DNA of 64,000 nt from CAZBRS01 sp964494475 (GCA_964494475.1 CAZBRS010000011.1:41170-105169), one strand, 5' to 3'; numbered from the stretch's first letter, positions 25,230 through 35,160 are shown. Numbers and translations are program-made. Notes: generated from the letters alone by a model not told the origin.

Positions 25230-28200
25230 CTAGTAATTGATGGTGCCGTACACGCGGTGCAGAACCCGGAGCATGTCGAGCGACTGCGTGTACCGTTTGA
25301 TGGACTGACCGAGCTCGGCCTTCGTCTCGTCGTCGGTCTCGACGGCGTAGGCGTCGGCCGTGGCCTGGGCCTTGACGACCAGTTCGTAGGCGGGGGCCAC
25401 GCGCTCGCCGCCGAAGTTGGGTTTGTAAGCCACGTAGGTCTTCAGGCCGAAGGGGTCGGTGAAGGTGACGCGCTCGACGCCGAAGTTCTCGTCGTCGTAC
25501 AGTGCGTATTCGTCGCCGCTGCCCTCGAGGAAGACGGACATCGAGTCGATGAAGTCGGTGTTGAAGGCCGCCGGCATGTAGACCATGCCGAACATCGAGG
25601 CCATGGTCTGCAGCGTGAGGTTGTGGATCGAGGGCTCGACCAGCGCCTTGCCCGCCGCCGCGCCCGGGTCGAACGGATCGCGGTAGACGAAGCGCGGGGT
25701 GCCGCTGCTCTCGTCGACGTAGCCGGCGAAGCGACTCAGATCGTCGGCCACGATGCCGCCGAGCAGGTTGGTCATGGCGGTCTGGAAGACCGTGTTGAAG
25801 CCGATCGACGTGCCCACGCCGACCGCCAGGCTCTCACCCACGTAGTCGGACAGGAAGTTGGCGGTCGAATCGGTGAGCGTGAGCAGCGCGCCGAACTTCT
25901 CCCAGAACGAGCCGATGAACAGCGGGTGGTCGAAGAAGAAGTACCCGTAGTCGAGCTGCTTGCCCTCGCCGTCGTCCATCCAGAAGGTGGTGTAGGGGAA
26001 CTTGCCGTCGCCGATGGAGATGTCGAGGTCGGAGCCGGCCTGGCCCATCCAGGGGCCCACGTTCTTGTACAGCGTGGTGCCCTCGAGGGTGGTGGTCTTC
26101 TGGAACGAGCCGGGCCACGGCGACGACAGCAGGTTCGAGAGGTAGCGGAAGGACTGCTCGGCGCTGTGCACCTTCTCCCAGCCCTCGAAGCGGTTGTGCT
26201 GCCAGGTCTGCCAATCGTTGTAGCGGCTCATGATCTGCACCATGAACGCGTAGCTCATGCCGGCGTCCTTCAGCGGGGGCAGCCAGCGCTCCAGGATGCG
26301 GGCCAGGTAGCTCGATCCCGCGCCGCCACGGTAGCGCGTGAACGACTCGCGCTTGAAGGCGTCGAAGATGTAGTAGTCGTGCAGGTTGTTGTACATGTGG
26401 TACGTGATCTCGCCCATGTCGAGGCCGATGTCCCACGTGTAGCAACCCGTGTTGCCGCGCCACTCGTCGCCCATGTAGTGGTAGGGCACGGGCATGTACG
26501 TGGCGTCGAGTTGCTCGCGGTTGAAGGCCTTGGCCATGTCGTTCTCGAACTTGACGCGGTAGTAGGGCACCGAGATGCGCCGGTAGTTGAACGAGGGGCC
26601 GCCCGCCAGGTAGTTGAAGAAGAACAGCGGGTGGTAGTAGCTGTAGAAGCCGCCGGCGTACTTCCAGAAGTCGGTGCCTAGGTAGAACGAGAACGTGTAC
26701 TCGGGGTAGCCGATCTCCTTCGCGTACTCCTTGACGTAGCGCCGCGCGATGTCGGTGACCGCGTACACGTCGCGCAGGCCGCCGTAGCCCATCTTGATGG
26801 CCGCGCGGTCGTACATGCCCAGGCCGCTCACGTCGAAGTTGATGCGTCCGCCGTAGTCCATGATCGACGAGTAATGGTAGTTGGAGCGGTTCTTCACCTG
26901 CTCGTTCGTGTCGAGGCCCACCTTCGGGATGTAGGCGCGCACGCGGACGGGGTCGGCCGATGTCACCGCCACCTCGGGCAGGTCGAGGCCGGCGGCCGTC
27001 TTGATCTTGCACGTGCCGCCGTCGCAGACCTCGCCCTCGGCGCAGGGCTTCGTGAAGCCGTCGCAGCTCTTCGAGGCCTTGGCGATGCAGCGGCCGTCGT
27101 TGGAGCAGGCGCCGGAGGGGCAGTCGTCGGTGGTGCCGCAGGGCAGCGCGAAGCCCGGCTTGTAGGCGCACACGCCCATCTCTTCGGGGTCGCCGGCCTC
27201 GTTCAGGACGAAGCCGCCGTTGCCGAGCGGCTGAACGCACCGGCCGCCCACGCAGCGGTGCTCGAGGAAGCACTCGGCGTCGGCGACGCAGCCGCCGTGG
27301 CACACCTGGCCCACCTCGCAGCCCTCGCGGCCGTCGCGCACGCGGCAGGGAACGAAGTGCTTGGAGCGCGCGGCGAAGTACTCGGGGCGGAAGTTGAACA
27401 GGTCGGTCGAGGCGTTGAAGTTGTGGCGGAGGCCGATCGTGTGGCCCACCTCGTGCTCGAGCACGCCGCCGTAGTAGCGCGAGCCGAAGCCCCACGCCAG
27501 ATCGTCGCCCTGCAGGCAGGTGCACACCTGGCCGGCCGGGCAGGTGCCGCCGTTCTTGTCGGCGAGGCCGAGGCCCGGGTGGCGCCAGTCGGTGGTGGGC
27601 TGCTCGACCTCGGGGGGCAGGTTGCAGCCGAGCTCCATGGCCGTGCCCATGAGGGCCTCGTCCATGAAGTCCGAGGTGATCACGCAGGTGTCGTGCGAGA
27701 GCGTGTGCATGCGCTCGCGCTCGCGCTGGCCCACGTTGCGCAGCAGGTACTCGACCGCCGTGAGCTCGCCCGTGGTCGCGGTCGCGCCGTCGAGGCTGGC
27801 GAGCTCGCCGCTGGCCAGGTCGGCCTCGTTCAGGAGGAGCTTGAACTCGTTGTTCGTGAGGATGTCCTCGAGTACGGTGCCCTTGGCGCGCGCGAGCTTG
27901 GCCGCGCCGATGCCTTCGCCGATGGCGACGGGCACCTGGTGGTGAAGGGCGTGGAGCAGCTTCGGGTCGGCCGCCTGCGCCAGGACCTCGGGCGAGTGCA
28001 CGGAGAGGTGGCTCTTGGGCCCGTTGAGCAGGCGTTCGAGGTCGGACTGGAGCTGGACCTGGGGCACCGCGATCGCGTCGGTGGGCTTGCCGTGCGTCAT
28101 ACGTTCGATGACGGCGAGCTCGGCTGGCGTGAACGCGCGGCTCTGGGACGTGGCCTCGGTGAGTGCCGAGAAGAGGGAGTCGGTCACGCCGTAGCCCTGG

Positions 28201-30788
28201 TTGCCCGCCGCGCCCCGGGTGGCCACGTAGTCGGCGATGAACTGGCCCGAGATCAGGTCGTCCATCGAGCGCTTGCCGTTCACGAGGTCGATGAGGTCGG
28301 CCGAGTACTTGTAGTACGTGATGAGCGGGGCGCCGTAGATGTGGGCGATGCCGTAGAAGATCTCGCCGGTGTCGGGGTCGGCGGCCGAGGGGCCGTAGCC
28401 GAGGGGGCTGGCGGCCTGTTCTTCTTCGAGCCAGTAGAAGAAGTTGTAGCGGATGTCGCCATGCTTCTTCGGGGCGTAGGGCTCCTTCACCCACTTCTTG
28501 CAGAGGTTGTCGACCTGGCCGTCGTCGCCCGGGAAGGCGTAGCGGCAGTCGTTCAGGAGCGCCTTGCGCTCGGCGCTGCTCCAGCCGTAGGCCGCCTGCT
28601 CGGCCGTGCAGGCGTCGCCGGAGAAGGTGTTCTCGCACGCCACGAACATGGAGTGGATCTGGTTCTTCTTGGCGCGCACGTTGGCGCGGATGACCTCGTC
28701 GTCGTCGGAGGGCATCCAACCGATGCAGTAGCCCTGGCTGTTGTAGTTGTAGCAGGTCACGTCGGTCGGCGCCCCTACCGGCACCACCGTGACGCGCTGG
28801 TCGCCGTTGCCGATGCCCAGGAAGTCGGTGGCCTCGAGGAAGCCGAGCTTCTTGGCGCGCTGGGAGCCGTTCACGGCCACGTCGACGACCGTTTCGGCGC
28901 CGATGGCGTTCACGACGCGCAGGCCCTGGGGGTTCCACGTGGAGCCCAGGTGCACGAGCTTGTCGCCGCCGCCGTAGACGAACAGGTGGTTCTCGCCGGC
29001 CTTGAGGTCGACGTAGGTCACCGTCGCCAGCGTCTGGCCGCCGGCCTTGGCATAGAAGTGGCTCGTGCTCGGGTCGACCATCACGTAGTCGGTGCCGTCG
29101 GTCGCGGCGTCGTAGGCGATGCCGGAGATGACGGTCTTGCCGGACTCGTCGACCAGATCGATGGCAGGGGCGGTCGGCGCTGCGTTGATCAGGCGCACGA
29201 CGGCCTGGGTGGTGCTCTTGGCGCCGTAGTTGTTGTCGATCAGGTACAGGGGCGTGGCGCCCTTGGCGCCGCCGGCCACGAAGACGGCCGTGTGAGCGCG
29301 CGCGCGCAGCTTGTCGGTCGCGAACAGGCCGCCGTCGGCCTGGCAGTAGCCGGCGCTGCACGACTGCCCGAAGTAGCAGGGGTTGTCGGCGTCGCACGGG
29401 GTCTTCTGCTTGCACACGCCGCCTTCGCACGCGGTGTGGTCGCCGCAGTCGGCGGCCGTGGCGCAGGGGGTGGGCTCCTCGACGGTCAGGTAGTCGTCGA
29501 ACAGCGCCGACTCGTTGCAGTCGGCGTTGGTCTCGCACGTGCGCAGGTCGAACTGGTTCTGACCGTCCCAGTACTTCATCCAGGCGACGGTCTCGCGGAA
29601 GATGTCGTCCCACTCGTCGGCGGCCTCGTAGGCGTCGAACAGCAGTTGGGGCGGGTGCTCGGCCGAGATGTGGTAGACGATGGGCTTCGGAGTGCGGGCG
29701 TTGACGCGCAGGACCTCGCGGGTCACGCAGACGCCGGGCGTGAACCATCCGTCCTGCTGGCAGAACTCGTGCTTCGACTCGTCGCAGTCGGTCTTGTAGA
29801 AGCAGGGCTTCGGGATCTCGGCGCCCTCGGCGTCCGTGACCAGCACGTCGCCGGTCGACTTCTGGAGCTTGTCCCAGATGTTCCAGCGGTTGATGAGGTT
29901 GACCTTGCCGTGGTACGTGAGGCCGTAGTCCTCGCTGTAGCCGTAGCGCTCGGTCAGGAAGTAGCCGAACAGTTCCTGCTGGTCCCAGTTGGTGTAGCTC
30001 CAGGGGATGTAGTCGTTGTCGACGGGGACCTTCTTGAACGCGTAGCGCACCTTGATGACCGTGCCCACGCACTCGTAGGGCTCGGCCGAGTAGACGCTGC
30101 AAGCCTGCGGCGCGTCGGGCTCGACGTAGTAGCGCAGCACGTAGTCCATGTAATCGGCGGTGAAGGTGGGGCGGTCGGGGTTGTCGGCCTCCCACTCCTG
30201 CACGTAGTAGCTGATGGACGCGTTCTTCGAGGCGCCCGAAAGGAACGCGAAGTCGGTCACCAGGTTCTTGGCCCAGTTGACGCGCATGTACTCGCGCTCG
30301 TACCACTTGCGGTCGGTGGTGTTCTCCTCGATGACGTTGGTCTGCTCGCCCGTCGAGGAGTTGTACTGCCGCTTCACGTCGAAGTGGCTCTCGATCTGGA
30401 AGGCGCCCACGGGGTTGCCCGTGTAGACCTCGATGAACGGGTGCTCCACGTCCTCGGGGTTCCAGTAGTTCCGGATCTGCCGTTTCTGCCACTTCTGCTC
30501 GGACCCCTCGACGTACTCGACGATCGGGTACGCCACGAGCACGGACTCCTGGACGTCCCACACGAGCTTGCCGGTGGTGCCGAAGGGCATCTCGCCGATG
30601 AACGTGACGGCCGAGGGCATGGGCGCCTCGACCACGGTCGCGGTCGAGTACCACACGCCCGCGAACTGCGACTTGTGGAGCTTGTTCAACTGCGTGCGAT
30701 CGATATCGCCCACCTGCTCTGCGCAACCGGACGCGAACAGCGCCAGCGTCACGAGCCCCAGCCAGATTCGAAGCTGCATCGTCTTCAT
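25230..30788 (-). CDS. Giant zinc metalloprotease lipoprotein (metzincin, paralogue B)
   Basis: An 1852-residue lipoprotein starting after AGGAGGAAGG, with lipobox ALFASGCAE. The zinc motif is HEVGHTIGLRHNF (H1112, H1116, H1122) and the Met-turn SSIMDYG (M1310). It shares with paralogue A the N-terminal (IDRTQLN, YEREYMRVNWAKN) and C-terminal regions. It differs by two Cys-rich modules. One (about residues 425-525) has CATAADCGDHTACEGGVC-type spacing. The other is inserted between the zinc helix and the Met-turn, widening that interval to ~198 residues against 66 in paralogue A. The modules resemble the Cys repeats of neighbouring lipoproteins and may mediate binding. It is co-transcribed with the barrel-like protein 13 bp upstream. 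Confidence 0.9.
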   Translation of the reverse strand: MKTMQLRIWLGLVTLALFASGCAEQVGDIDRTQLNKLHKSQFAGVWYSTATVVEAPMPSAVTFIGEMPFGTTGKLVWDVQESVLVAYPIVEYVEGSEQKWQKRQIRNYWNPEDVEHPFIEVYTGNPVGAFQIESHFDVKRQYNSSTGEQTNVIEENTTDRKWYEREYMRVNWAKNLVTDFAFLSGASKNASISYYVQEWEADNPDRPTFTADYMDYVLRYYVEPDAPQACSVYSAEPYECVGTVIKVRYAFKKVPVDNDYIPWSYTNWDQQELFGYFLTERYGYSEDYGLTYHGKVNLINRWNIWDKLQKSTGDVLVTDAEGAEIPKPCFYKTDCDESKHEFCQQDGWFTPGVCVTREVLRVNARTPKPIVYHISAEHPPQLLFDAYEAADEWDDIFRETVAWMKYWDGQNQFDLRTCETNADCNESALFDDYLTVEEPTPCATAADCGDHTACEGGVCKQKTPCDADNPCYFGQSCSAGYCQADGGLFATDKLRARAHTAVFVAGGAKGATPLYLIDNNYGAKSTTQAVVRLINAAPTAPAIDLVDESGKTVISGIAYDAATDGTDYVMVDPSTSHFYAKAGGQTLATVTYVDLKAGENHLFVYGGGDKLVHLGSTWNPQGLRVVNAIGAETVVDVAVNGSQRAKKLGFLEATDFLGIGNGDQRVTVVPVGAPTDVTCYNYNSQGYCIGWMPSDDDEVIRANVRAKKNQIHSMFVACENTFSGDACTAEQAAYGWSSAERKALLNDCRYAFPGDDGQVDNLCKKWVKEPYAPKKHGDIRYNFFYWLEEEQAASPLGYGPSAADPDTGEIFYGIAHIYGAPLITYYKYSADLIDLVNGKRSMDDLISGQFIADYVATRGAAGNQGYGVTDSLFSALTEATSQSRAFTPAELAVIERMTHGKPTDAIAVPQVQLQSDLERLLNGPKSHLSVHSPEVLAQAADPKLLHALHHQVPVAIGEGIGAAKLARAKGTVLEDILTNNEFKLLLNEADLASGELASLDGATATTGELTAVEYLLRNVGQRERERMHTLSHDTCVITSDFMDEALMGTAMELGCNLPPEVEQPTTDWRHPGLGLADKNGGTCPAGQVCTCLQGDDLAWGFGSRYYGGVLEHEVGHTIGLRHNFNASTDLFNFRPEYFAARSKHFVPCRVRDGREGCEVGQVCHGGCVADAECFLEHRCVGGRCVQPLGNGGFVLNEAGDPEEMGVCAYKPGFALPCGTTDDCPSGACSNDGRCIAKASKSCDGFTKPCAEGEVCDGGTCKIKTAAGLDLPEVAVTSADPVRVRAYIPKVGLDTNEQVKNRSNYHYSSIMDYGGRINFDVSGLGMYDRAAIKMGYGGLRDVYAVTDIARRYVKEYAKEIGYPEYTFSFYLGTDFWKYAGGFYSYYHPLFFFNYLAGGPSFNYRRISVPYYRVKFENDMAKAFNREQLDATYMPVPYHYMGDEWRGNTGCYTWDIGLDMGEITYHMYNNLHDYYIFDAFKRESFTRYRGGAGSSYLARILERWLPPLKDAGMSYAFMVQIMSRYNDWQTWQHNRFEGWEKVHSAEQSFRYLSNLLSSPWPGSFQKTTTLEGTTLYKNVGPWMGQAGSDLDISIGDGKFPYTTFWMDDGEGKQLDYGYFFFDHPLFIGSFWEKFGALLTLTDSTANFLSDYVGESLAVGVGTSIGFNTVFQTAMTNLLGGIVADDLSRFAGYVDESSGTPRFVYRDPFDPGAAAGKALVEPSIHNLTLQTMASMFGMVYMPAAFNTDFIDSMSVFLEGSGDEYALYDDENFGVERVTFTDPFGLKTYVAYKPNFGGERVAPAYELVVKAQATADAYAVETDDETKAELGQSIKRYTQSLDMLRVLHRVYGTINY

Positions 30789-30801
30789 CGTTCCTTCCTC
30801 C

Positions 30802-31851
30802 TTAGAACACGCCAATGACGTCGAAGTAGACCGTGGTGAAGTTGTTCGCGGCGTCCCGGAAATTGAAGAAGGGCACCCGGAAGCCGTCGTTGTCCGCCTT
30901 CTTGGGCGGTTGGTAGGACATGACGCCGAGCGCCAGGTAGAGATGGTCAATGGCCTTCACGGAGAGCTCGACCGTGCCCATCTCGACGTCGCGCTGACCG
31001 CGCCCGGAGAGCGCGTTGTCGGCCGTGAGCTCGTCGTTGGGGTAGGAGCGGTACGTCCAGGCCTGCTGGAGCAGGTAGTCGACCATCAGCGAGAACTCGC
31101 GCTCTTCGAAGCCGAAGGTCTTGCCGATGTTCCACTGGACCGTGAGGCGGTTGGCCACCGAATACTCGGTGTTGTTGCCGCCCAGGGCGATGAGGTCGCT
31201 GGCCAGTTCTTCGTTGCCGCGCAGGCGGGCGACCGCCACGGGCGACGTGTCGGAGACCGAGACCACGGGGCTCGTGTAGCGATTGAAGCTCTTCAGGAAG
31301 CGGAACTGGTAGGCGAGGTCGACGGGCCCGATGGGGTAGCTGATGACCAGGACCGGGCGCAGGCCCACGATGAGCGTGCGGAACTGGCTCTGCTTCGAGG
31401 TGGGCAGCACGAAGTCGACCATGCCCCCGAAGTTGAGCCCGCCGACCACCGGCACGGTGGCGGGCACGCGGTAGAACGAGCTGTAGAGCACGCTCACCAT
31501 CGTGTCGCCCAGCGTGGTCTCGTGGTCCTTCGTCGTCTCGGAGTTGGCGTTGGAGACGAACTCCTTGCCGATGTCGAGGCGTCCGCGGACCGTCAACTCG
31601 TCGGTGATGCGGTAGCTGGGCATGAACGTCAGCGTGACCGCGTAGAGCGGGCGCCGCTCGTAGTCGTGCGAGAGGAACGTACCGGCGCCCACCGCGTTGT
31701 CGAGGATGAGCATGGCCCCGAGCGGGAACGCTCCGGGCTTCTCGGTGTCGACGATTTCGTTGGTGGCGCCGCCCACGGCCCAGGCACTGGGCGGGCACGA
31801 GGCCAGCACCGCGAGGGCACTGGCGAGCAACAGGATCGACCGTCTTGTCAC
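30802..31851 (-). CDS. Putative outer-membrane beta-barrel protein
   Basis: A 349-residue exported protein. The GTG start at 31851 follows AGGAGGAACCC, and a classical signal peptide probably ends at AWA-VGG. The mature part alternates polar and hydrophobic residues with recurrent aromatic strand ends (LYAVTLTFMPSYRIT, LAYQFRFLKSFNRY, LYLALGVMSYQP) and ends in hydrophobic residues and Phe (VYFDVIGVF), the usual outer-membrane barrel signature. It is the first gene ahead of the two giant proteases, so it may be their anchor or export partner (inference). Confidence 0.75.
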   Translation of the reverse strand: MTRRSILLLASALAVLASCPPSAWAVGGATNEIVDTEKPGAFPLGAMLILDNAVGAGTFLSHDYERRPLYAVTLTFMPSYRITDELTVRGRLDIGKEFVSNANSETTKDHETTLGDTMVSVLYSSFYRVPATVPVVGGLNFGGMVDFVLPTSKQSQFRTLIVGLRPVLVISYPIGPVDLAYQFRFLKSFNRYTSPVVSVSDTSPVAVARLRGNEELASDLIALGGNNTEYSVANRLTVQWNIGKTFGFEEREFSLMVDYLLQQAWTYRSYPNDELTADNALSGRGQRDVEMGTVELSVKAIDHLYLALGVMSYQPPKKADNDGFRVPFFNFRDAANNFTTVYFDVIGVF

Positions 31852-31897
31852 GGGTTCCTCCTGCCTTCCTGACCCCATTCGGGGTAAAATTCCACGC

Positions 31898-31927
31898 ACC
31901 ATACGATCGCGCGGGGATGGGCGTCAA
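31898..31927 (-). promoter_or_regulatory. Promoter of the barrel/metalloprotease operon
   Basis: Minus-strand TTGACG (31922-31927) and TATGGT (31898-31903) are 18 bp apart, 47 bp before the GTG start. The leader contains a small perfect hairpin, ACCCC-ATTC-GGGGT in plus orientation (31872-31885), whose role is unknown. Confidence 0.55.
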
Positions 31928-32060
31928 GCGCCGAATGCGGCGCAGTGCGGGCGCGATTCCGGCGAATTGACCGGTGCTTTCGACGTCGTGAGGCCCTGAT
32001 TGGACTGGAGGCCTCCGGCGTCGGGAGTTAGTATCTTGACGCTCGACCGGGAGGATCGCG

Positions 32061-33407
32061 ATGCCGCGTTCGGTGATGACCATGCTCGTGTGCGTGCTCT
32101 CTGCAGCGTCCGCGGCGGCGCGCCCGGCCGATCTTCCAGCGGCCGTGCAGGGGGCGCTGGCCGACTACGTGCACGCCTGGTCCACGCTCAACCCGTACGC
32201 GCTGCAGGCGCTCGCGGCGCCCGGAGTGCCGGTGTTCCGCGACCTGGTGTTCTCGGACGAGCTCGACGGCGTGAAGTCCAAGACGGTGCGGCTCGACGAT
32301 GTTCGCGTGGTCGGGCCGGGGCAGCTCACCTTCGTCGAGGTGCACGAGAGCCTGCTGCGCGGGGGCACGCGGACCGTGGTCTCGCTCGGCGTCGAGCTCT
32401 CGCTGGTCGAAGAGGCCGGCGCGCTGGTCATCCGCGGGCGCCTCGTGCATCCGCTGGCGCTCGAGCCCGGCGCCCGGGCGCTGGCCGACGCCGCGGCGCT
32501 GCTCGATGTCGATCGGCCGGCCGAGGCCGTCGCGGCCCTCGAGCGGGCGCTGCCCGAGTTGACGGGCGAACCCCTGGCCGAGGCCGAAGCGCGGTACCTG
32601 CTCGGGCTCGCGCTGCGCGACCTGTCCCAGGCCGACAAGGCCCGGGCGTCGCTCGAGGCGGCCCTGGCCGTGCACCCGGCCTTCCCCTGGGCGTTGAACG
32701 CGCTGGCCGAGCAGGAGGTGCTGGCCGGCGGCGTGCAGAAGGGCCTGGCGCTGCTCGAGCGCTCGTTGGCGGTCGAGCCCGACCAGGAGGCCGTGCGCAC
32801 CCTCGCCCTGCTGCTCCGGACCGGGCTGCAGGCGGGCGCCGAGGCCGAGGTGGCCCGGCTGCTGGCGCCCTGGCTGTTGGGCGAGGTGAGGGCGCCCGAG
32901 CAGTTGGCGGTCGAGCGCCTCTCGCGCGCTGGCGAGGGCCCCCACGCCGCCGCCCTGAAGGCCCTGTTGCACCTGCAGTCGGACCAGCCCTCGCTGGCCC
33001 GCGAGGTGCTGCTGGTCAGCCAGACGCGCCACGCCGACGATCCCCTGACCCAGTGCCTGCTCGGGAGGGCCTGGCTGCTCCTGGGCCGCCCCGGCCGCGC
33101 CCTCAAGGCGTTCGAGGCGTTGAAGGAGCCCCCCGCGGGCTGCGAAGACGTGCCGCTGCTGGTCGCCCTGGCCCTCGACGCCGAGGGCGACGCCAAGAAG
33201 GCGCTCGAGGCCTACGAGGTGCTGCGCAACGCGGGCCGCTTCGAGGGGCAGGCGCTGGTGCGCAGCGCGCGCCTGCTGCTGCGCCAGGGGCGCGAGGCCG
33301 AGGGGCGGGCCACGCTCGATGCGGCCCGGCGCCTGCCGCTGAAGAAGGCCCTGCGCGTGCAGTTGCACGATCTGATGGTCGAGCACGGGTACGATCCGCT
33401 GCGGTGA
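32061..33407 (+). CDS. Exported TPR-repeat protein
   Basis: A 448-residue protein with a signal peptide (MLVCVLSAASAAARP) and GGGAGG before the ATG. The first ~135 residues form a mixed alpha/beta domain resembling an NTF2-like fold (YVHAWSTLNPYALQALAAPG). From about 150 to 440 it is Ala/Leu/Glu-rich with repeated TPR-like helical pairs (AVAALERALPELTGEPLAEA, KKALEAYEVLRNAGRFEGQA). It is a periplasmic scaffold by inference. It stands alone and diverges from the barrel/protease operon. Confidence 0.72.
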   Translation: MPRSVMTMLVCVLSAASAAARPADLPAAVQGALADYVHAWSTLNPYALQALAAPGVPVFRDLVFSDELDGVKSKTVRLDDVRVVGPGQLTFVEVHESLLRGGTRTVVSLGVELSLVEEAGALVIRGRLVHPLALEPGARALADAAALLDVDRPAEAVAALERALPELTGEPLAEAEARYLLGLALRDLSQADKARASLEAALAVHPAFPWALNALAEQEVLAGGVQKGLALLERSLAVEPDQEAVRTLALLLRTGLQAGAEAEVARLLAPWLLGEVRAPEQLAVERLSRAGEGPHAAALKALLHLQSDQPSLAREVLLVSQTRHADDPLTQCLLGRAWLLLGRPGRALKAFEALKEPPAGCEDVPLLVALALDAEGDAKKALEAYEVLRNAGRFEGQALVRSARLLLRQGREAEGRATLDAARRLPLKKALRVQLHDLMVEHGYDPLR

Positions 33408-33427
33408 ACCGGCCCCTACAGGCCGGT
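33408..33427. terminator. Bidirectional hairpin between convergent genes
   Basis: A perfect 7-bp inverted repeat ACCGGCC-CCTACA-GGCCGGT lies between the convergent TPR and serine-hydrolase genes. Its loop contains the stop codon of the hydrolase. There is no T-tract on either side, so it would act only as a weak terminator or an RNA 3'-end stabiliser. Confidence 0.45.
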
Positions 33428-35002
33428 GCCGGCGATCGTGGCGGTCGGCAACCCGTTGCGCTCCACGGCGCGCAGGGTGACGCGGTCGCCCTCGAAGACG
33501 AGCGTCCAGGTCCAGTGGTTGAGGTTGCCCACCTCGTCGAGGTCCAGCTCGAAGGTCTGCTCGTCGAGCCATGCGCCCCGGGTCGCCGCCGGTTGTCGGT
33601 CGCGTCCGGGGCCCAGGCGCGGCACGCCGTCGAGCCCGACGGGCAGGTCGAGCGCCTCGCCGTTCACGCTGCTCACGCGCAGGCGACCCTCGGCGCTTCC
33701 GGGCGTGAGCTCGAGGGAAACCGACGCCAGGCCCAGGTAATTGGGCTCCAGCGCGTAGGCCCGGCCCGAGACGCGCGCGGCCAACGCAGGCGGGGGCGGG
33801 GCCTGGTGAGGCAGGTCCCGGGGGAGCGTCGCTTCGTGAAGCGCGCGCGCCAGGGCCCAGGCTCCTTCCGGGTCGGGCTGCAGGGGGCCGTCGGACCTGG
33901 CGGCGCGCAGCAGGTGGTCGTTGAAGAGCGCCACGCGCTTGCGGCCGGCTTCGGCGCGTTCGTCACCGGCGAGCAGCACCACGACCAGATCCTTCGACGG
34001 GATCACCGTGAGCAGCTGCCCGCCCCGCCCCAGGGCGGTGAAGAACCCCTCGCCCACCCACCACTGGTATCCGTAGCCGGACAGCGGCTCCTGGCCGGTC
34101 ACCTTCGCGTGGGTACGCGTGGCCTCGCGGACGAACGTCTCGGAGACGACGGCGCGATCGCCCCAGCGGCCGCCCCGCAGGTACAAGAGCCCCAGGCGCG
34201 CCAGGTCCAGGGGCCGCAGGCGCAGATCGCCCCACCCGTGCGAGATCGTCCCCGAGGGTTCGGCCGCCCAGCGGGCCTCGCCGATCCCGATGGGCCCGAA
34301 CAGCTTTTCGTGCGCGTAGTCCAGGGCGGACCGGCCGGTGACCCGCGCCAGGATCACGGACAACAGGTGCGAGCCCGGGCTGCAGTAGTCGAAGCGCTCG
34401 CCGGGCGCGGACGTCATGGGCAGGTCGAGGACGTACCCGGCCCAATCCGGGCTCGCGGCCATCGCGAAGATCGTCTCGGCGTCGCTCCGGCCGGCGCGGC
34501 ACGCCATCCCGCCTGTCATGGTGAGCAGGTCCTCGAGGGTCAGGGCCGCCAGGCGTGGGTCGACCCCGGCCCCGGCCCGCTCGGGAAAGAACGAGAGCAC
34601 GGGCTGATCCAGTCCCGCGATCTTCCCCTCGTCCACCGCGACGCCGATCAGCGTGGCCGTGACGCTCTTGGTGCACGAGGCCACGTCGTGGAGCGAGCCC
34701 GCGGCGAACGGGAAGAAGGTCGCGTTCAGGGCCACCCGCCCGTACCGCACCACGACCAGCGCGTGCACCCCGAAGTCGGCCGTGCGCGCGAAGTCGACAG
34801 CCTGCGCCAGCACCGCCGAATCGAGGCCGACGGCTTCGGGCGAGGCCACGGCCCACGCCTCGGCGGGCCAGGCGGGCGTGATCCCGGGGGCACGTTGCGC
34901 GCCAGCGCAGGCGACGCAGCCGAGGCCCACGAGCAGGGCCGAGATCGTGCACCGGAATCGCCAGAGCGGGGTGGCCGAGATGTCGGCCGAAAGACCGGAC
35001 AT
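33416..35002 (-). CDS. Beta-lactamase/transpeptidase-fold serine hydrolase
   Basis: A 528-residue exported protein of the class C beta-lactamase/esterase family (Pfam Beta-lactamase type). The nucleophile motif SxxK is SCTK (S109-K112), and the second motif is YCS (Y206) in place of YxN. The region SGYGYQWWVGEGFF and then GRGGQLLTV fits the third motif, with GGQ in place of K/HTG. The signal segment offers Cys29 or Cys32 as a lipidation site. A ~130-residue C-terminal beta domain follows the catalytic domain, as in other serine hydrolases with a lipocalin-like tail. The substrate may be a D-peptide, ester or beta-lactam. The start is the first ATG before the signal helix and has a weak ribosome site. 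Confidence 0.85.
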   Translation of the reverse strand: MSGLSADISATPLWRFRCTISALLVGLGCVACAGAQRAPGITPAWPAEAWAVASPEAVGLDSAVLAQAVDFARTADFGVHALVVVRYGRVALNATFFPFAAGSLHDVASCTKSVTATLIGVAVDEGKIAGLDQPVLSFFPERAGAGVDPRLAALTLEDLLTMTGGMACRAGRSDAETIFAMAASPDWAGYVLDLPMTSAPGERFDYCSPGSHLLSVILARVTGRSALDYAHEKLFGPIGIGEARWAAEPSGTISHGWGDLRLRPLDLARLGLLYLRGGRWGDRAVVSETFVREATRTHAKVTGQEPLSGYGYQWWVGEGFFTALGRGGQLLTVIPSKDLVVVLLAGDERAEAGRKRVALFNDHLLRAARSDGPLQPDPEGAWALARALHEATLPRDLPHQAPPPPALAARVSGRAYALEPNYLGLASVSLELTPGSAEGRLRVSSVNGEALDLPVGLDGVPRLGPGRDRQPAATRGAWLDEQTFELDLDEVGNLNHWTWTLVFEGDRVTLRAVERNGLPTATIAGTGL

Positions 35003-35064
35003 GCGGGTCGTATCCTGCAAGTTCGCGCGGATCTTGCCCGATACAACCTGCGTGTTCAAGGATT

Positions 35065-35160
35065 CTACAGGTCGACCTGCTCCAACCTGTCGAAGGGCGC
35101 GCCGAAGAAGCGGTCGGCCGTGCGCTGGAAGCGCTCGGGCAGGTCGGTCAGGGTGAAGCG
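35065..35160 (-). repeat. Left direct repeat: murI 3'-end copy (remnant)
   Basis: These 96 bases match the last 96 bases of murI (36560-36655) at 92 positions, without gaps and in the same orientation. Read on the minus strand, it encodes the glutamate racemase C-terminus RFTLTDLPERFQRTADRFF through EQVDL and a stop. Upstream of the repeat (35161-35220) the frame stays open (DLLGPGFLLRRLA) but no longer resembles murI. It has no start of its own. It is either the displaced 3' end of the original murI or part of an integrating element. The AAA ATPase gene lies between the two copies. Confidence 0.85.

Noticed and set aside
26874..30818. A 1314-codon plus-strand frame and a 1630-codon shifted minus frame inside the large metalloprotease gene
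   Set aside because: Shadow frames of the metalloprotease, with only low-complexity Arg/Val/Gly sequence. The protease frame carries HEVGH and the Met-turn.
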